Source: Chloroflexota bacterium
GTDB lineage: Bacteria; Chloroflexota; Dehalococcoidia; JACQUA01
Direction of reading: 5' to 3'
DNA: 37,805 nucleotides
NCBI GenBank assembly: GCA_016210565.1
Contig: JACQUA010000128.1
Location: 1-37,805 of the forward strand
In this document: positions 24,280 to 32,230 of the stretch, piece after piece
Layout: every line of letters begins with the position of its first letter
How positions within the stretch are numbered: position 1 is the stretch's first letter
The notes under the pieces: model-generated
Databases searched by the model: none
The model's input: only the letters and a program-made list of their open reading frames with translations
What the model was told of the DNA's origin: nothing
Position numbers and translations under genes: made by a program

Positions 24280-25740
24280 GTGGACTATGACGTCATTGTG
24301 ATAGGCGCCGGCTCGGCCGCGCTCACCGCCGCTATTGCCGCCCGCAATGAAGGGGCCAGCGTGGTGGTCCTGGAAAAGAGCCCCCGGGAGTCAAGGGGCG
24401 GCAACTGCCCATTCGCCGGCGGGGGCTACCGCTTCTGGCATGGCGGCCTCAAGGACGTTCTGGAGATCGTGACCGACCTCTCGGAAGAAGAGGCCAGGTG
24501 CATCAGCATTCCCGCCTACTCCGCGGACGTCTTTTACAACAAGGTGCTCCAGATCACAGAACAACGGGCGGACCCGAAGCTGGCCGAGGTGCTGGTCACG
24601 GAATCGACTCCTACCGTGAAATGGCTCAAAGCCCAGGGACTCAGCTTCGAGCTGGCCACCCGCCACGCCATCCGGGACGGCGACCGGCTGAAGTGGAAAG
24701 CCGCGTCTACCGCGATACGGGTTAAGGGGGGCGGAGAAGGGTTCCGCACCGTCCTTTTCGAAATCGTCGAGAGGAAAGGCATCGAAGCCCAGTACCAGAC
24801 CCGGGCGGTGAAGTTGCTGTCCGGCCCCAGGGGTAATGTCTGCGGCGTCACCGTGCTGGGCCCCGAAGGGTTCCGGGACGTCACGAGCAAGGCCGTCGTG
24901 TTGGCCTGCGGCGGCTTCGAGTCCAGTCCGGAATGGCGCGCCAGGTATCTGGGAGTGGGCTGGGACCTCGCCAGGCCCAGGGGCACCAAATACAACACCG
25001 GTGATGGCATCAAGATGGCCCTCGATGTCGGCGCCCGTCCCGCCGGCCACTGGTCGGGATGCCACGCCGCCAGCATCGACTACAGCCTATCGAGGGTACC
25101 CGAAGGCGAGGACCTTCCCCACGACCTTCCCCGGAACGAATGCACCGTGGGCATCCTGGTAAACGCGGATGGCTTGAGATTCTTCGACGAGGGCGAGGAC
25201 TTCAAGGCTTACCTGTACGCCAGGGTCGGGCGGCAGATCCTTCAGCAACCTCAAACGGCCGCCTGGCAGATATTCGACAGCAAGGTCACCGGGCGTCTCG
25301 ATCCCGATTATTCCAGCGGCTCCTGGATCACCGCGAACACCATCGAAGAGCTGGCAGAGAAACTGGGGCTGCCGGCGCTGACCAGGACCATCACCGAGTT
25401 CAACCAGGCCGTGCGCGAGGACGTACCCCTGAACTATGACATCCTGGACGGACGGAGCACCGCCGGGATCACGCCGCGCAAGTCCAACTGGGCGCGGAAG
25501 ATAGACCGGCCGCCATTTGTAGCCTATCCCGTGGGCTGCGGCGTCACTTTCACCTTCGGCGGGTTAAAGATCAATACCCGCGCCCAGGTCATGGACACGT
25601 CCGGCGAGCCCATCCGCGGACTGTACGCCGCCGGGGAACTGGTGGGCGGCATCTGGTACAAGGCATATATCGGCGCCAGCGGCATAGCGGGGGGTACCGT
25701 GTTCGGCAAGATCGCCGGCGCCAACGCCGCAGGAGAGTAA
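24280..25740 (+). CDS. FAD-dependent dehydrogenase (fumarate reductase flavoprotein/TcuA-like)
   Basis: 486 residues from GTG 24280; a longer reading from TTG 24193 would overlap the promoter. The N-terminal Rossmann motif is 'YDVIVIGAGSAAL' (GAGxxA at 9-14), followed by E at the end of the second strand (VVVLEKSP) and 'GGNCPFAGGGYRF'. The C-terminus 'TFGGLKINTRAQVMD..GLYAAGELVGG' is the second FAD segment of fumarate reductase-type flavoproteins. The closest type I recognise is tricarballylate dehydrogenase TcuA or 3-ketosteroid dehydrogenase-like proteins, which oxidise or reduce a C-C bond. There is no signal peptide and no haem domain. No tcuB-like electron-transfer partner lies next to it. 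Confidence 0.87.
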   Translation: MDYDVIVIGAGSAALTAAIAARNEGASVVVLEKSPRESRGGNCPFAGGGYRFWHGGLKDVLEIVTDLSEEEARCISIPAYSADVFYNKVLQITEQRADPKLAEVLVTESTPTVKWLKAQGLSFELATRHAIRDGDRLKWKAASTAIRVKGGGEGFRTVLFEIVERKGIEAQYQTRAVKLLSGPRGNVCGVTVLGPEGFRDVTSKAVVLACGGFESSPEWRARYLGVGWDLARPRGTKYNTGDGIKMALDVGARPAGHWSGCHAASIDYSLSRVPEGEDLPHDLPRNECTVGILVNADGLRFFDEGEDFKAYLYARVGRQILQQPQTAAWQIFDSKVTGRLDPDYSSGSWITANTIEELAEKLGLPALTRTITEFNQAVREDVPLNYDILDGRSTAGITPRKSNWARKIDRPPFVAYPVGCGVTFTFGGLKINTRAQVMDTSGEPIRGLYAAGELVGGIWYKAYIGASGIAGGTVFGKIAGANAAGE

Positions 25741-25805
25741 GTTGCCAGCATCCTCCCCCAATCTTATCCGAAACCCGGCCGGTCTCCACAGGGACCTGCA
25801 CCCGG

Positions 25806-26201
25806 TTATTTAGAGACGGCCTTACGTTTGCGTGCTGGCTGCTCTGCATAGCCGACAGCCCGCGCCAGGGCAACGATCATGAACTGGTTGAGGCTGACAT
25901 CCTCACTTTCAGATTTTCGCGCCAGTGCTTCATGAAGTGATGGAGGCATCCGGAGATGGTACTGCCCGGTGAACTTGGTCGGTTCAGGGATTGGCAAGCC
26001 AGCCTCAAGATTAGACTTTAACCATTCGCCTTTGGCATCTTCGATGGCTCTAAGGGCTTCCTCAGGAGTGGCCCCATGTGTCATGCAGTGAGGCAACTCC
26101 AGCACTCTGGCTATCCGGTATTCCTCACCGTCGCCAGTACCACGCTTGAGCGTAATGGTGTAGGGAAGCCTCAGATAATATTCCAGGTCTCTATTCGCCA
26201 T
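25806..26201 (-). CDS. HicB-family antitoxin-like protein
   Basis: 131 residues. The N-terminal half is a HicB fold ('YTITLKRGTGDGEEYRIARVLELPHCMTHGATPEEALRAIEDAKGEWL'). The C-terminal 'FRxPPSLHEALARKS..VSLNQFMIVALARAV'-like segment (written here as in the family) is a ribbon-helix-helix DNA-binding domain. HicB normally neutralises the HicA mRNA nuclease and represses its operon. No hicA is visible on either side, so this is either a solitary regulator or what is left of a toxin-antitoxin pair. A ten-codon frame beginning at 26222 (MSKKEKLDGE) overlaps its start. The Shine-Dalgarno is weak. Confidence 0.82.
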   Translation of the reverse strand: MANRDLEYYLRLPYTITLKRGTGDGEEYRIARVLELPHCMTHGATPEEALRAIEDAKGEWLKSNLEAGLPIPEPTKFTGQYHLRMPPSLHEALARKSESEDVSLNQFMIVALARAVGYAEQPARKRKAVSK

Positions 26202-26333
26202 CGAGTTTCTCTTTTTTACTCATGTTTCAGTTGTGCGCTTCGCATAGTCATATAAGGTACTATCAATCAAGCATTTCACCGCCAGCGCCAGACTCTATTC
26301 TGATGGGCTTGCGTGAATTACAGCCGATCTGTG

Positions 26334-26423
26334 TCCATGCGTGAGACCACACCCTTCGGGACAGAAAGATAGGTCTTGCGCCGTAGCCACAGGCGGTTGT
26401 AAAATGGCCGTGTCAAAAGGACT
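26334..26423 (+). repeat. About 90-bp direct repeat, left copy
   Basis: Shares 'tccatgcgt.agacc.cacc' at its left and a 39-base block (26385-26423, 'agccacaggcggttgt' then 'aaaatggcc') at its right with 27454-27542; the 39-base block differs at one base. The motif resembles ends of transposable elements, but no transposase is present. 26202-26333 holds only the likely HicB promoter region. Confidence 0.8.
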
Positions 26424-26599
26424 CCTTTGTGGAGCAGGAACGTGCCAGGATTCCAGAAATGCTACAGAAACCCCGAGCCGTCCAGGCGAGCGCCGGCACA
26501 AGCAAATAGCTGGCGCGGGGTCAATGCCTGGGTCGGGGCCAACACTGGGAAGCAAGTTCTCCAGAGCGGCGACAATCAACTAAGGAGGGGTGTGCCAAC

Positions 26600-26815
26600 A
26601 TGAAGACTGTCCGCGACGCCTGCCAGCTTCAGCCGAATGCGCTGTCCATCAAACTCAGCGACCAGGTGGAGCGCGATTTGAATATTCTCGTGGAGAAAAG
26701 TGTTGTCGAACCCCGTGGCAAGGGGCGGGGCGTAGTCTATCGATTCCTCCGAAAACGAGCTACAAGCCCGCCAAACAAGCCAGGGACGTCGAGTAAAACT
26801 GGGTATGTCGACTGA
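26600..26815 (+). pseudogene. Fragment of a DUF499-type ATPase N-terminus joined to other sequence
   Basis: The first 24 or so residues (MKTVRDACQLQPNALSIKLSDQ) match how DUF499 anti-phage-type ATPases begin, and AAGGAGG lies upstream of the ATG at about twelve bases. The sequence then changes abruptly to 'LVEKSVVEPRGKGRGVVYRFLRK', which looks like part of another regulator or helicase. A normal DUF499 protein has about 1000 residues; this frame has 71. I read it as a deletion scar. Confidence 0.55.
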
Positions 26816-26987
26816 TGAAAGGGGCTACGAGAGTACTCCGTCGAAATGCGCCACCAATGCGCCAAATGCGCCAGAGAAGCCGCCCGCCGCAGGCAGACGA
26901 GTCATCCCTGGTTTATCTGCCTCGAAAACGGATGGTCCAACCTGACGACTGGAACATGAAATCGGACAGAACAAGGACAAGGCGGGC

Positions 26988-27118
26988 ATGAACGCTATCA
27001 ACCGCTTTTCATCCCGCCGCCAGCGTCTCGATCACGCTTTCCTTAGCGTGAAGTTGAAGGACGCCAGGTCCTACAAGCGCATCGCCAGCTACTTCCGCAG
27101 CTCGATCTTCGAGCTCGT
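26988..27118 (+). pseudogene. N-terminal fragment of a phospholipase D-like/helicase defence protein
   Basis: 'INRFSSRRQRLDHAFLSVKL' and 'ARSYKRIASYFRSSIFELV' are typical of the N-terminal nuclease-like domain of large helicase proteins in defence islands. Similarity stops at about 27118 and another frame takes over, so only about 43 residues are left. Confidence 0.6.
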
Positions 27119-27346
27119 TACATCTTTGGCGGACTGCCGGACACCATCGAAGATGAATGGATCGAGACCGTGGAGAAGCTCGCCGAGACGACGGACCAGT
27201 ACATCCACCTCCGGCAGCAGGCTCGCGACGTCTTCGAGATGCGCTACCAGGAAACCATCGATCCCGCCAAGGACCGATGGGAGCTATGTTCGCGGGTGCT
27301 GGCCAGAAGGGATGTGCTGCGGAAGATGTCGGAGCCCTGGACTTGA
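27113..27346 (+). pseudogene. C-terminal fragment of a large helicase-type protein
   Basis: Read in the frame ending at TGA 27344-27346, the protein is 'YIFGGLPDTIEDEWIETVEKL', then 'DQYIHLRQQARDVFEMRYQE', 'DPAKDRWELCSRVLARRDVL' and 'RKMSEPWT'. This is a coherent, charged C-terminus with no start codon of its own. It begins exactly where the previous fragment ends, in a different frame, indicating an internal deletion that fused both gene ends. Confidence 0.55.
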
Positions 27347-27453
27347 TCCACGATTAACGAGATGCTTGTTCAGGCCATCCCCAGTGGACAACGACGCCAG
27401 TCATGCCATGCAGTTGGCGCCTGTACCGCCTGCTGGATAAAGGCATCGCCCTT

Positions 27454-27542
27454 TCCATGCGTCAGACCGCACCTGCTGGTCCGCAACAGCATGTTTGCAC
27501 CACAGCCACAGGCGGTTGTAAAATGGCCATGTCAAAAGGACT
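27454..27542 (+). repeat. About 90-bp direct repeat, right copy
   Basis: Right partner of 26334-26423, with the 39-base block at 27504-27542. The two copies bracket the gene fragments. From 27543 to 27727 I see no gene; the AGGAGG at 27716 belongs to the next gene. Confidence 0.8.
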
Positions 27543-27727
27543 TCATTCTGTTCCACAGCAGACCACATCGGCACGACGTAGCAGGCCGGACTCAATGGGC
27601 AGAGCATTGTCATGGACGTTGTTAATGAAATACAGAGCAACTTTGCCCACGGGCAACTGGCGCCATCGACAATAACAATGGCTAAGGGCGCTGTTTTCAG
27701 CACAATTTTGATATGAGGAGGTTTGAC

Positions 27728-28921
27728 ATGTTCAAGAATGGTCTCCCGCTGGCGCAGGCTGTGCTGGCAATATTTCTGATCGCCCTGGCTTTCGGATGTC
27801 AACCACCGGGATCTGCCACACCCCCGCCAGAGGCGAAGGCTACCAGGGCCCCGGAGGGCGCTGCCACAGCATCCGACAGGCCGGCATGGCAGAAACAGTG
27901 GAACGACGTGACCGCCGGCGCAAAACAGGAAGGCAAGGTCTTTGTGTTAACCACGTCCGGCCCTGAAATCAGAGCGCTCCTGATAAACGACATGGGCAAG
28001 AAATACGGCATCGACGTCGAGGTGGTCACCGGAAGAGGCGCCGAACTAACGGCCAGGCTTACCAGCGAACGCAGGACGGGACTTTACTCCGTGGACATTT
28101 ACCAGGGCGGGGTAACTACGCCGATGAGCAACTGGAAGCCGGCCGGGTATCTCGATCCGTTAGAGCCGGCTTTGATCCTTCCCGAGGTACTGGACGCCAA
28201 ATCGTGGCTCGGCGGGGTCATGCCCTTTATCGACCGGGACAAAACGGTCATTGGCTTCTCAGCGGGTGTTCCGCAACACGTGGCGATCAACACTGATCTC
28301 GTCAGGATGGAAGAAATCCAGTCCTACTACGATTTGTTGAATCCGAAGTGGAAGGGCCAAATGGTGCTGTTCGACCCTACTCTGGGGTCCGGCAGCAGCA
28401 CGGCGTTCCTGAGCCGGCTGATGCTCCCCGATGAGTTGGGCCGGGACAAGGCCATCCAATTCATGCGGGACCTGGTGAAGCAAGAGCCGGCCATCACCAA
28501 AGACCTGCGCCTCCAGGTGGAATGGGTCGCCAGGGGCAAGTACTCCATCGCGTTAGGTCCCCAGAGGGAGCAGGTGTCGGAGTTCCGGAGGGCCGGCGCT
28601 CCGATAAGACCGATAGTGTATTTTCGCGAAGGCATAGACACATCGCCCGGGTCTGGAGGCCTGGCGCTGATGAATCGGGCGCCGCATCCCAACGCTTCGA
28701 GGGTCTTCATCAACTGGCTGCTGAGCAAGGAGGGGCAGACGACCTACGCCAGATCTTTCGGGGCGCCCAGCGCTCGAATGGACGTGCCAACGGACGGGCT
28801 GGACCCCGACATTGTGCCTGACCCGAACAAGAAATACGTCCACCTCGGCGAGGAAACCTTCGTAAGCGACCCGGAGACGGGCAAGATAATCAACGAGATA
28901 TTCGCCCCGCTGGTAAAGTAG
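27728..28921 (+). CDS. Iron-type ABC transporter substrate-binding lipoprotein (SBP2)
   Basis: 397 residues from ATG 27728 (AGGAGG six bases upstream; an ATG at 27713 overlaps that site and is rejected). Lipobox AFGC gives lipid-anchored C24, followed by a P/A-rich linker and an extracellular solute-binding family 1 domain. It resembles SBP1 throughout: 'ILPEVLDAK', 'YYDLLNPKWKGQMVLFDP', 'NRAPHPNASRVFINWLLSKEG', 'SARMDVPTD' and the end IFAPLVK. No permease or ATPase genes follow; the next genes are a nitroreductase and small TIGR04076 proteins. Ligand unknown. Confidence 0.9.
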   Translation: MFKNGLPLAQAVLAIFLIALAFGCQPPGSATPPPEAKATRAPEGAATASDRPAWQKQWNDVTAGAKQEGKVFVLTTSGPEIRALLINDMGKKYGIDVEVVTGRGAELTARLTSERRTGLYSVDIYQGGVTTPMSNWKPAGYLDPLEPALILPEVLDAKSWLGGVMPFIDRDKTVIGFSAGVPQHVAINTDLVRMEEIQSYYDLLNPKWKGQMVLFDPTLGSGSSTAFLSRLMLPDELGRDKAIQFMRDLVKQEPAITKDLRLQVEWVARGKYSIALGPQREQVSEFRRAGAPIRPIVYFREGIDTSPGSGGLALMNRAPHPNASRVFINWLLSKEGQTTYARSFGAPSARMDVPTDGLDPDIVPDPNKKYVHLGEETFVSDPETGKIINEIFAPLVK

Positions 28922-29018
28922 GTTGGTGTTGCTTCCTGTTTCCCGGGGAAAACCAGCTTCCGGCTTTGTCCCTGCCCTTCATCCATTTCAAGAAAGGGGG
29001 TAACTGACCATCGAAAAG

Positions 29019-29780
29019 ATGTCTATCGATGAATTCCTGGCCCTGGCCCGGACCAGGAGAAGCTGCCGCAAATTCAAACCGGACCCCATCCCGGACGAAT
29101 GGGTGGAGAAGATACTGGAGGCCGGCCGCTGGGCGATGTCCGGGGCCAACGGCCAACCCTGGGAGTTCATTGTGATCAGGGACCAGAAGACCAAAGACAG
29201 GATCGCTGAACTGCTTCTCGAGGACCACCGGCGCACCTTTCAGTTGGAACGGACGCGGGTTGAGGAGTTGAGGCAGCCCATGTTCCGGCGCCCCGCCACC
29301 GAGCTACCGCCCCTGCGGACGGCGCCGGTCATCATAGCCGTCGTGGGCGACAGGAGGACCCTGCAGGCCAGCGTACTCTATTCCAGGTTCATTTTCGCTG
29401 AAGGGGGGCCGGGCGCGGCCTACTTCAAAAACATGGCCAATGCCACCCAGTTGATGTGCATTGCCGCCGCGGCCCTGGGTCTGGGCGCGCAGTGGTCCAG
29501 CGTCAGCAGCGGCTGGGAGGGGTCCTTGAAGACCCTCCTGGATGTACCCGAAGAACTGGCTATCCCCACTCTGGTCCCCATCGGTTACCGGGACAGCAAA
29601 GCGGCCCCTCCCTACCGGCGTAAGCTATCCGAGATAGTTCACCAGGAACGCTACGACCGTTCGAGATTCCGGACGGGGGAAGACATCTACAATTTCTTGC
29701 TGCACCTCCGGCGGCGGACCAGGGAAGCCTATGCGGAGGTGCAAGGGGCGAAATCCGAAATCCGAAGCACGAAATCCTAA
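29019..29780 (+). CDS. Nitroreductase-family FMN enzyme
   Basis: 253 residues. FMN-dependent oxidoreductase fold: 'ARTRRSCRKFKPDPIPDEWVEKILEAGRWAMSGANGQPWEF' is the typical N-terminus with the FMN-phosphate arginines, and 'ATQLMCIAAAALGLGAQWSS' the central helix. The family reduces nitro compounds, quinones or enones, or in some members dehalogenates or cleaves rings. ATG 29019 has no ideal ribosome site (AGAAAGGGGG is 19 bases away), so the true start might be a non-standard codon slightly upstream. The C-terminal residues KSEIRSTKS are encoded by an intergenic 'cgaaatccgaaatccgaagcacg'-type repeat. It probably follows SBP2 in transcription. Confidence 0.88.
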   Translation: MSIDEFLALARTRRSCRKFKPDPIPDEWVEKILEAGRWAMSGANGQPWEFIVIRDQKTKDRIAELLLEDHRRTFQLERTRVEELRQPMFRRPATELPPLRTAPVIIAVVGDRRTLQASVLYSRFIFAEGGPGAAYFKNMANATQLMCIAAAALGLGAQWSSVSSGWEGSLKTLLDVPEELAIPTLVPIGYRDSKAAPPYRRKLSEIVHQERYDRSRFRTGEDIYNFLLHLRRRTREAYAEVQGAKSEIRSTKS

Positions 29781-29836
29781 ACAATCACCCATGCGCCTAC
29801 GGCGCACCATGAACAATGAAAATGGCGCCGTCGCCT

Positions 29837-29940
29837 GTCATTCTGAGCGAAGCGAACGTAGTGAGCGTAGTCGAAGAATCTTTCGGGGTGGGCGCGAGCT
29901 GAAAGACCCTTCGACTTCGCTCAGGGTGACATTTTCTGAG
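29837..29940 (-). repeat. REP-A repeat, reverse orientation
   Basis: 'gtcattctgagcgaagcgaacgtagtgagcg' to 'gacttcgctcagggtgacatt'. A family C hairpin (ccggtaccacaggcctccgtgcctgtgac) follows at 29974-30003. The rest of the gap before 30084 shows no gene. Confidence 0.8.
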
Positions 29941-30083
29941 CAAATTCAAAATCCCAATGTTCAAATGTTCCAACCGGTACCACAGGCCTCCGTGCCTGTG
30001 ACAGCCGCTATTTCATCCCTCATTTGCTTGGCGGGCCAAGCGTGAAGGATTGGTCCTGGTATTCGGATCAGGAGTCTGAAGCC

Positions 30084-30365
30084 ATGGCTGAAACACCCGG
30101 ATTCTGCAAGGTCCAGCTCACCGTAAAGAGGATCATCCAGGGCGAGTGTTCCCAGGCCATGGACCCGGGAAAAAGCTGGATAATCGGTGAAACCACCCCC
30201 GGGGGCGTGTGTTTCGCCGCCTTCAATGCTTTGTTGCCGTACATCCGGACCTTGCAGATGGGCGCCAGGCTCCACATTCAAAAGGACGTCTATGATCCGC
30301 TGGAATTCACCTGCCCCGACTGCAAGCGAATGGTGATTTTCGAAGTGAAAAGGCTGAGGGAATGA
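30084..30365 (+). CDS. TIGR04076-family small protein
   Basis: 93 residues; AGGAG nine bases before ATG 30084. Same pattern as the gene at 12037: C22 before 'MDPGKSWIIGETTPGGVCFAAF' (C43), then 'LPYIRTLQMGA' and 'FTCPDCKRMVIFEVKRL' (C77, C80). The CPDC pair here is not found in the other two copies. It is followed closely by a second family member, which suggests a tandem duplication. Function is not established for the family. Confidence 0.82.
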   Translation: MAETPGFCKVQLTVKRIIQGECSQAMDPGKSWIIGETTPGGVCFAAFNALLPYIRTLQMGARLHIQKDVYDPLEFTCPDCKRMVIFEVKRLRE

Positions 30366-30451
30366 ACCCGGTACCACAGGCCTCCGTGCCTGTGAGGGCT
30401 GGAATTTTCCCAGGGCCAATTGAAACATCGCGCCACTCAGGAGATTCAGCA

Positions 30452-30739
30452 ATGACGGAACCCAAGACACTTCCGGTCAAGATAACAGTGAAAACAGTTA
30501 CCAGGGGTGAGTGCCCCCTGAAGATGAAGCCCGGAGATTCCTGGGTCTTTCAGCGGCAAACCCCGGAGGGCATGTGCATGGCGGCTTTTTCCGCCCTCAT
30601 GCCGGCGATGCGGACCTTCATCGTCCCGGGCGCCGTCTACCGATATCCTGGTGACGCCCCGGAGGGCGAGGTGGTCGAAGTCTCCTGCCCCGACCCGAAG
30701 CACTGGGTGATCTACGAAGTGCGCAGATTGGCGGAATGA
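30452..30739 (+). CDS. TIGR04076-family small protein, tandem paralogue
   Basis: 95 residues; AGGAG eight bases before ATG 30452. Features are 'VTRGECPLKMKPGDSWVF' (C21), 'TPEGMCMAAFSALMPAMRTF' (C42) and 'VSCPDPKHWVIYEVRRL' (C79). It lies 86 bases behind its paralogue; a family C hairpin (30365-30397) fills most of that gap. The pair sits between the nitroreductase and CapA3. Confidence 0.82.
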   Translation: MTEPKTLPVKITVKTVTRGECPLKMKPGDSWVFQRQTPEGMCMAAFSALMPAMRTFIVPGAVYRYPGDAPEGEVVEVSCPDPKHWVIYEVRRLAE

Positions 30740-30833
30740 GGATCAAATAACCGTAGGACAGGCGTCCCGCTTGTGGCTTGCAGGCGGATAGTCACGGGCA
30801 AGATGCCCGTGCTACCGTGGTCAAAGGATTAAC

Positions 30834-32033
30834 GTGACCGAACAAACGTCCAAAGATGCAATATTGGTTCACGCCGTGGGGAACGTTGCACCCAGGCGGG
30901 TGGAATACGGCGAACCCGTCGAGTCCCTCTTCGGCATGGTCCATCAAAGGATCAAGGAAGGAGATATCTCCTTCTGTCACTTCGAGCGGATTTGTTCGAC
31001 CAGGGGCTGTCTCCAGTACCGGGACCATAACACCTGGGACTCGCGGATCGACCCTGAAAACGCCAGGTCGCTGGCTTTCGCGGGATTCAATGTCGCGTCC
31101 CACGCCGGCAATCGCTGCTTTGACTACGGCCCGGAGGCCTTGCTCGACTCCATGTACGCCCTCCGGCAAAACGGCATCCAGGTGATCGGCGCCGGAAAAA
31201 ACATCACCGAAGCGAGGAAACCGGCGATAGTGGAACGAAAGGGAGTCAGGGTCGGATTCCTGGCCTACAATTCGGTGCTGCCCGTCGAGTACGAAGCCCG
31301 CGAGGGAAAACCGGGCTGCGCCCCCATCCGCGTGGCCACCTACTACGAGGCCCAGGGATATCAGCCGGGAACGCCTCCTAAGATAGTCACCGTTCCCGCA
31401 GAACAGGATGTCCGGGCCATGGAAGAAGACATTCGCAAGCTGCGCAATCTGGCGGATGCTGTCATTGTTTCCATTCACTGGGGGCAGGACTACGTGCCGG
31501 ACGTGCTCGCCACGTACCAGTCACCGCTGGGACACAGGGTTATCGACGCCGGGGCTGACCTCGTCCTCGGGCACCACGGCCGCAGAATGAGGGGCATCGA
31601 GACCTATAAGGGAAAGGCCATCTTCCACACGCTCGGCAGCTTTGCCGAGGAGCGGGCTCCCCGGTCGAAACCCCCACCCGGAGGATCGACGGCGGAAAGC
31701 ATTCCCGACGCTTTTCACAAATTGAAGACCGAATCTGGGTGGGAACGAAACCCCTACCCCCAGGTCAAGCGATATGCCATGATGGTCAAATGCACCGTCA
31801 GCCAGAAGGGCATCCGGAAGCTGGCTTTCCTGCCCAGCAGCAGCAATCAGCGCGCGGAGCCTGAATTCCTGTCCCGGAACGACCCCAAATTCGAGGAGGT
31901 CCTGCAGTACATGGGATCATGGTGTCAGGGCCTCGGAACGACCCTCACGGTGGACGGAGACGAGGTGGTAGTTTACAATGAGGATGACGAAATCCGAATG
32001 ACGAGGGACTGTCACCCTGAGCCGGAGCCCTGA
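30834..32033 (+). CDS. CapA-like protein (CapA3) with repeat-encoded C-terminal tail
   Basis: 399 residues; GTG start with AAAGGA five bases upstream. It aligns with CapA2 over its full length ('AVGNVAPRRVEYGEPVESLF', 'SHAGNRCFDYG', 'SIHWGQDY', 'DAGADLVLGHHGR', 'LGSFAEE'). The same metal-site changes appear (GN instead of GD; GNR instead of NNH). CapA2 stops right after VVVY. Here the stop is absent and 18 further residues (NEDDEIRMTRDCHPEPEP) are read from family E and REP-A repeat DNA until TGA 32031. It lies directly upstream of the second UGSC gene, as CapA1 does for the first. Confidence 0.88.
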   Translation: MTEQTSKDAILVHAVGNVAPRRVEYGEPVESLFGMVHQRIKEGDISFCHFERICSTRGCLQYRDHNTWDSRIDPENARSLAFAGFNVASHAGNRCFDYGPEALLDSMYALRQNGIQVIGAGKNITEARKPAIVERKGVRVGFLAYNSVLPVEYEAREGKPGCAPIRVATYYEAQGYQPGTPPKIVTVPAEQDVRAMEEDIRKLRNLADAVIVSIHWGQDYVPDVLATYQSPLGHRVIDAGADLVLGHHGRRMRGIETYKGKAIFHTLGSFAEERAPRSKPPPGGSTAESIPDAFHKLKTESGWERNPYPQVKRYAMMVKCTVSQKGIRKLAFLPSSSNQRAEPEFLSRNDPKFEEVLQYMGSWCQGLGTTLTVDGDEVVVYNEDDEIRMTRDCHPEPEP

Positions 32034-32172
32034 GCGAAGCGAAGGGGAAGGCGAAGGGTCCTTCACCTCGCGCCCCACCCCGAAAGAACCTGTCCTGAGC
32101 GCAGCGAAGGATTCTTCGACTACGTTCGCTGCGCTCGCTTCGCTCAGAATGACAGATGGCGCAGCCATTTTC
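32011..32172 (+). repeat. REP-A repeat between CapA3 and UGSC2
   Basis: 'gtcaccctgagccggagccctgagcg' to 'cgcttcgctcagaatgacagatggcgcagccattttcg'. The left end overlaps the 3' end of CapA3. The same type of repeat, in opposite orientation, separates CapA1 from UGSC1. Confidence 0.8.
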
Positions 32173-32230
32173 GTAATTCTGGCTCCAACTCGCCTCTGTC
32201 ATGGAATCCAGGTACGTAGGGACACAAGTA

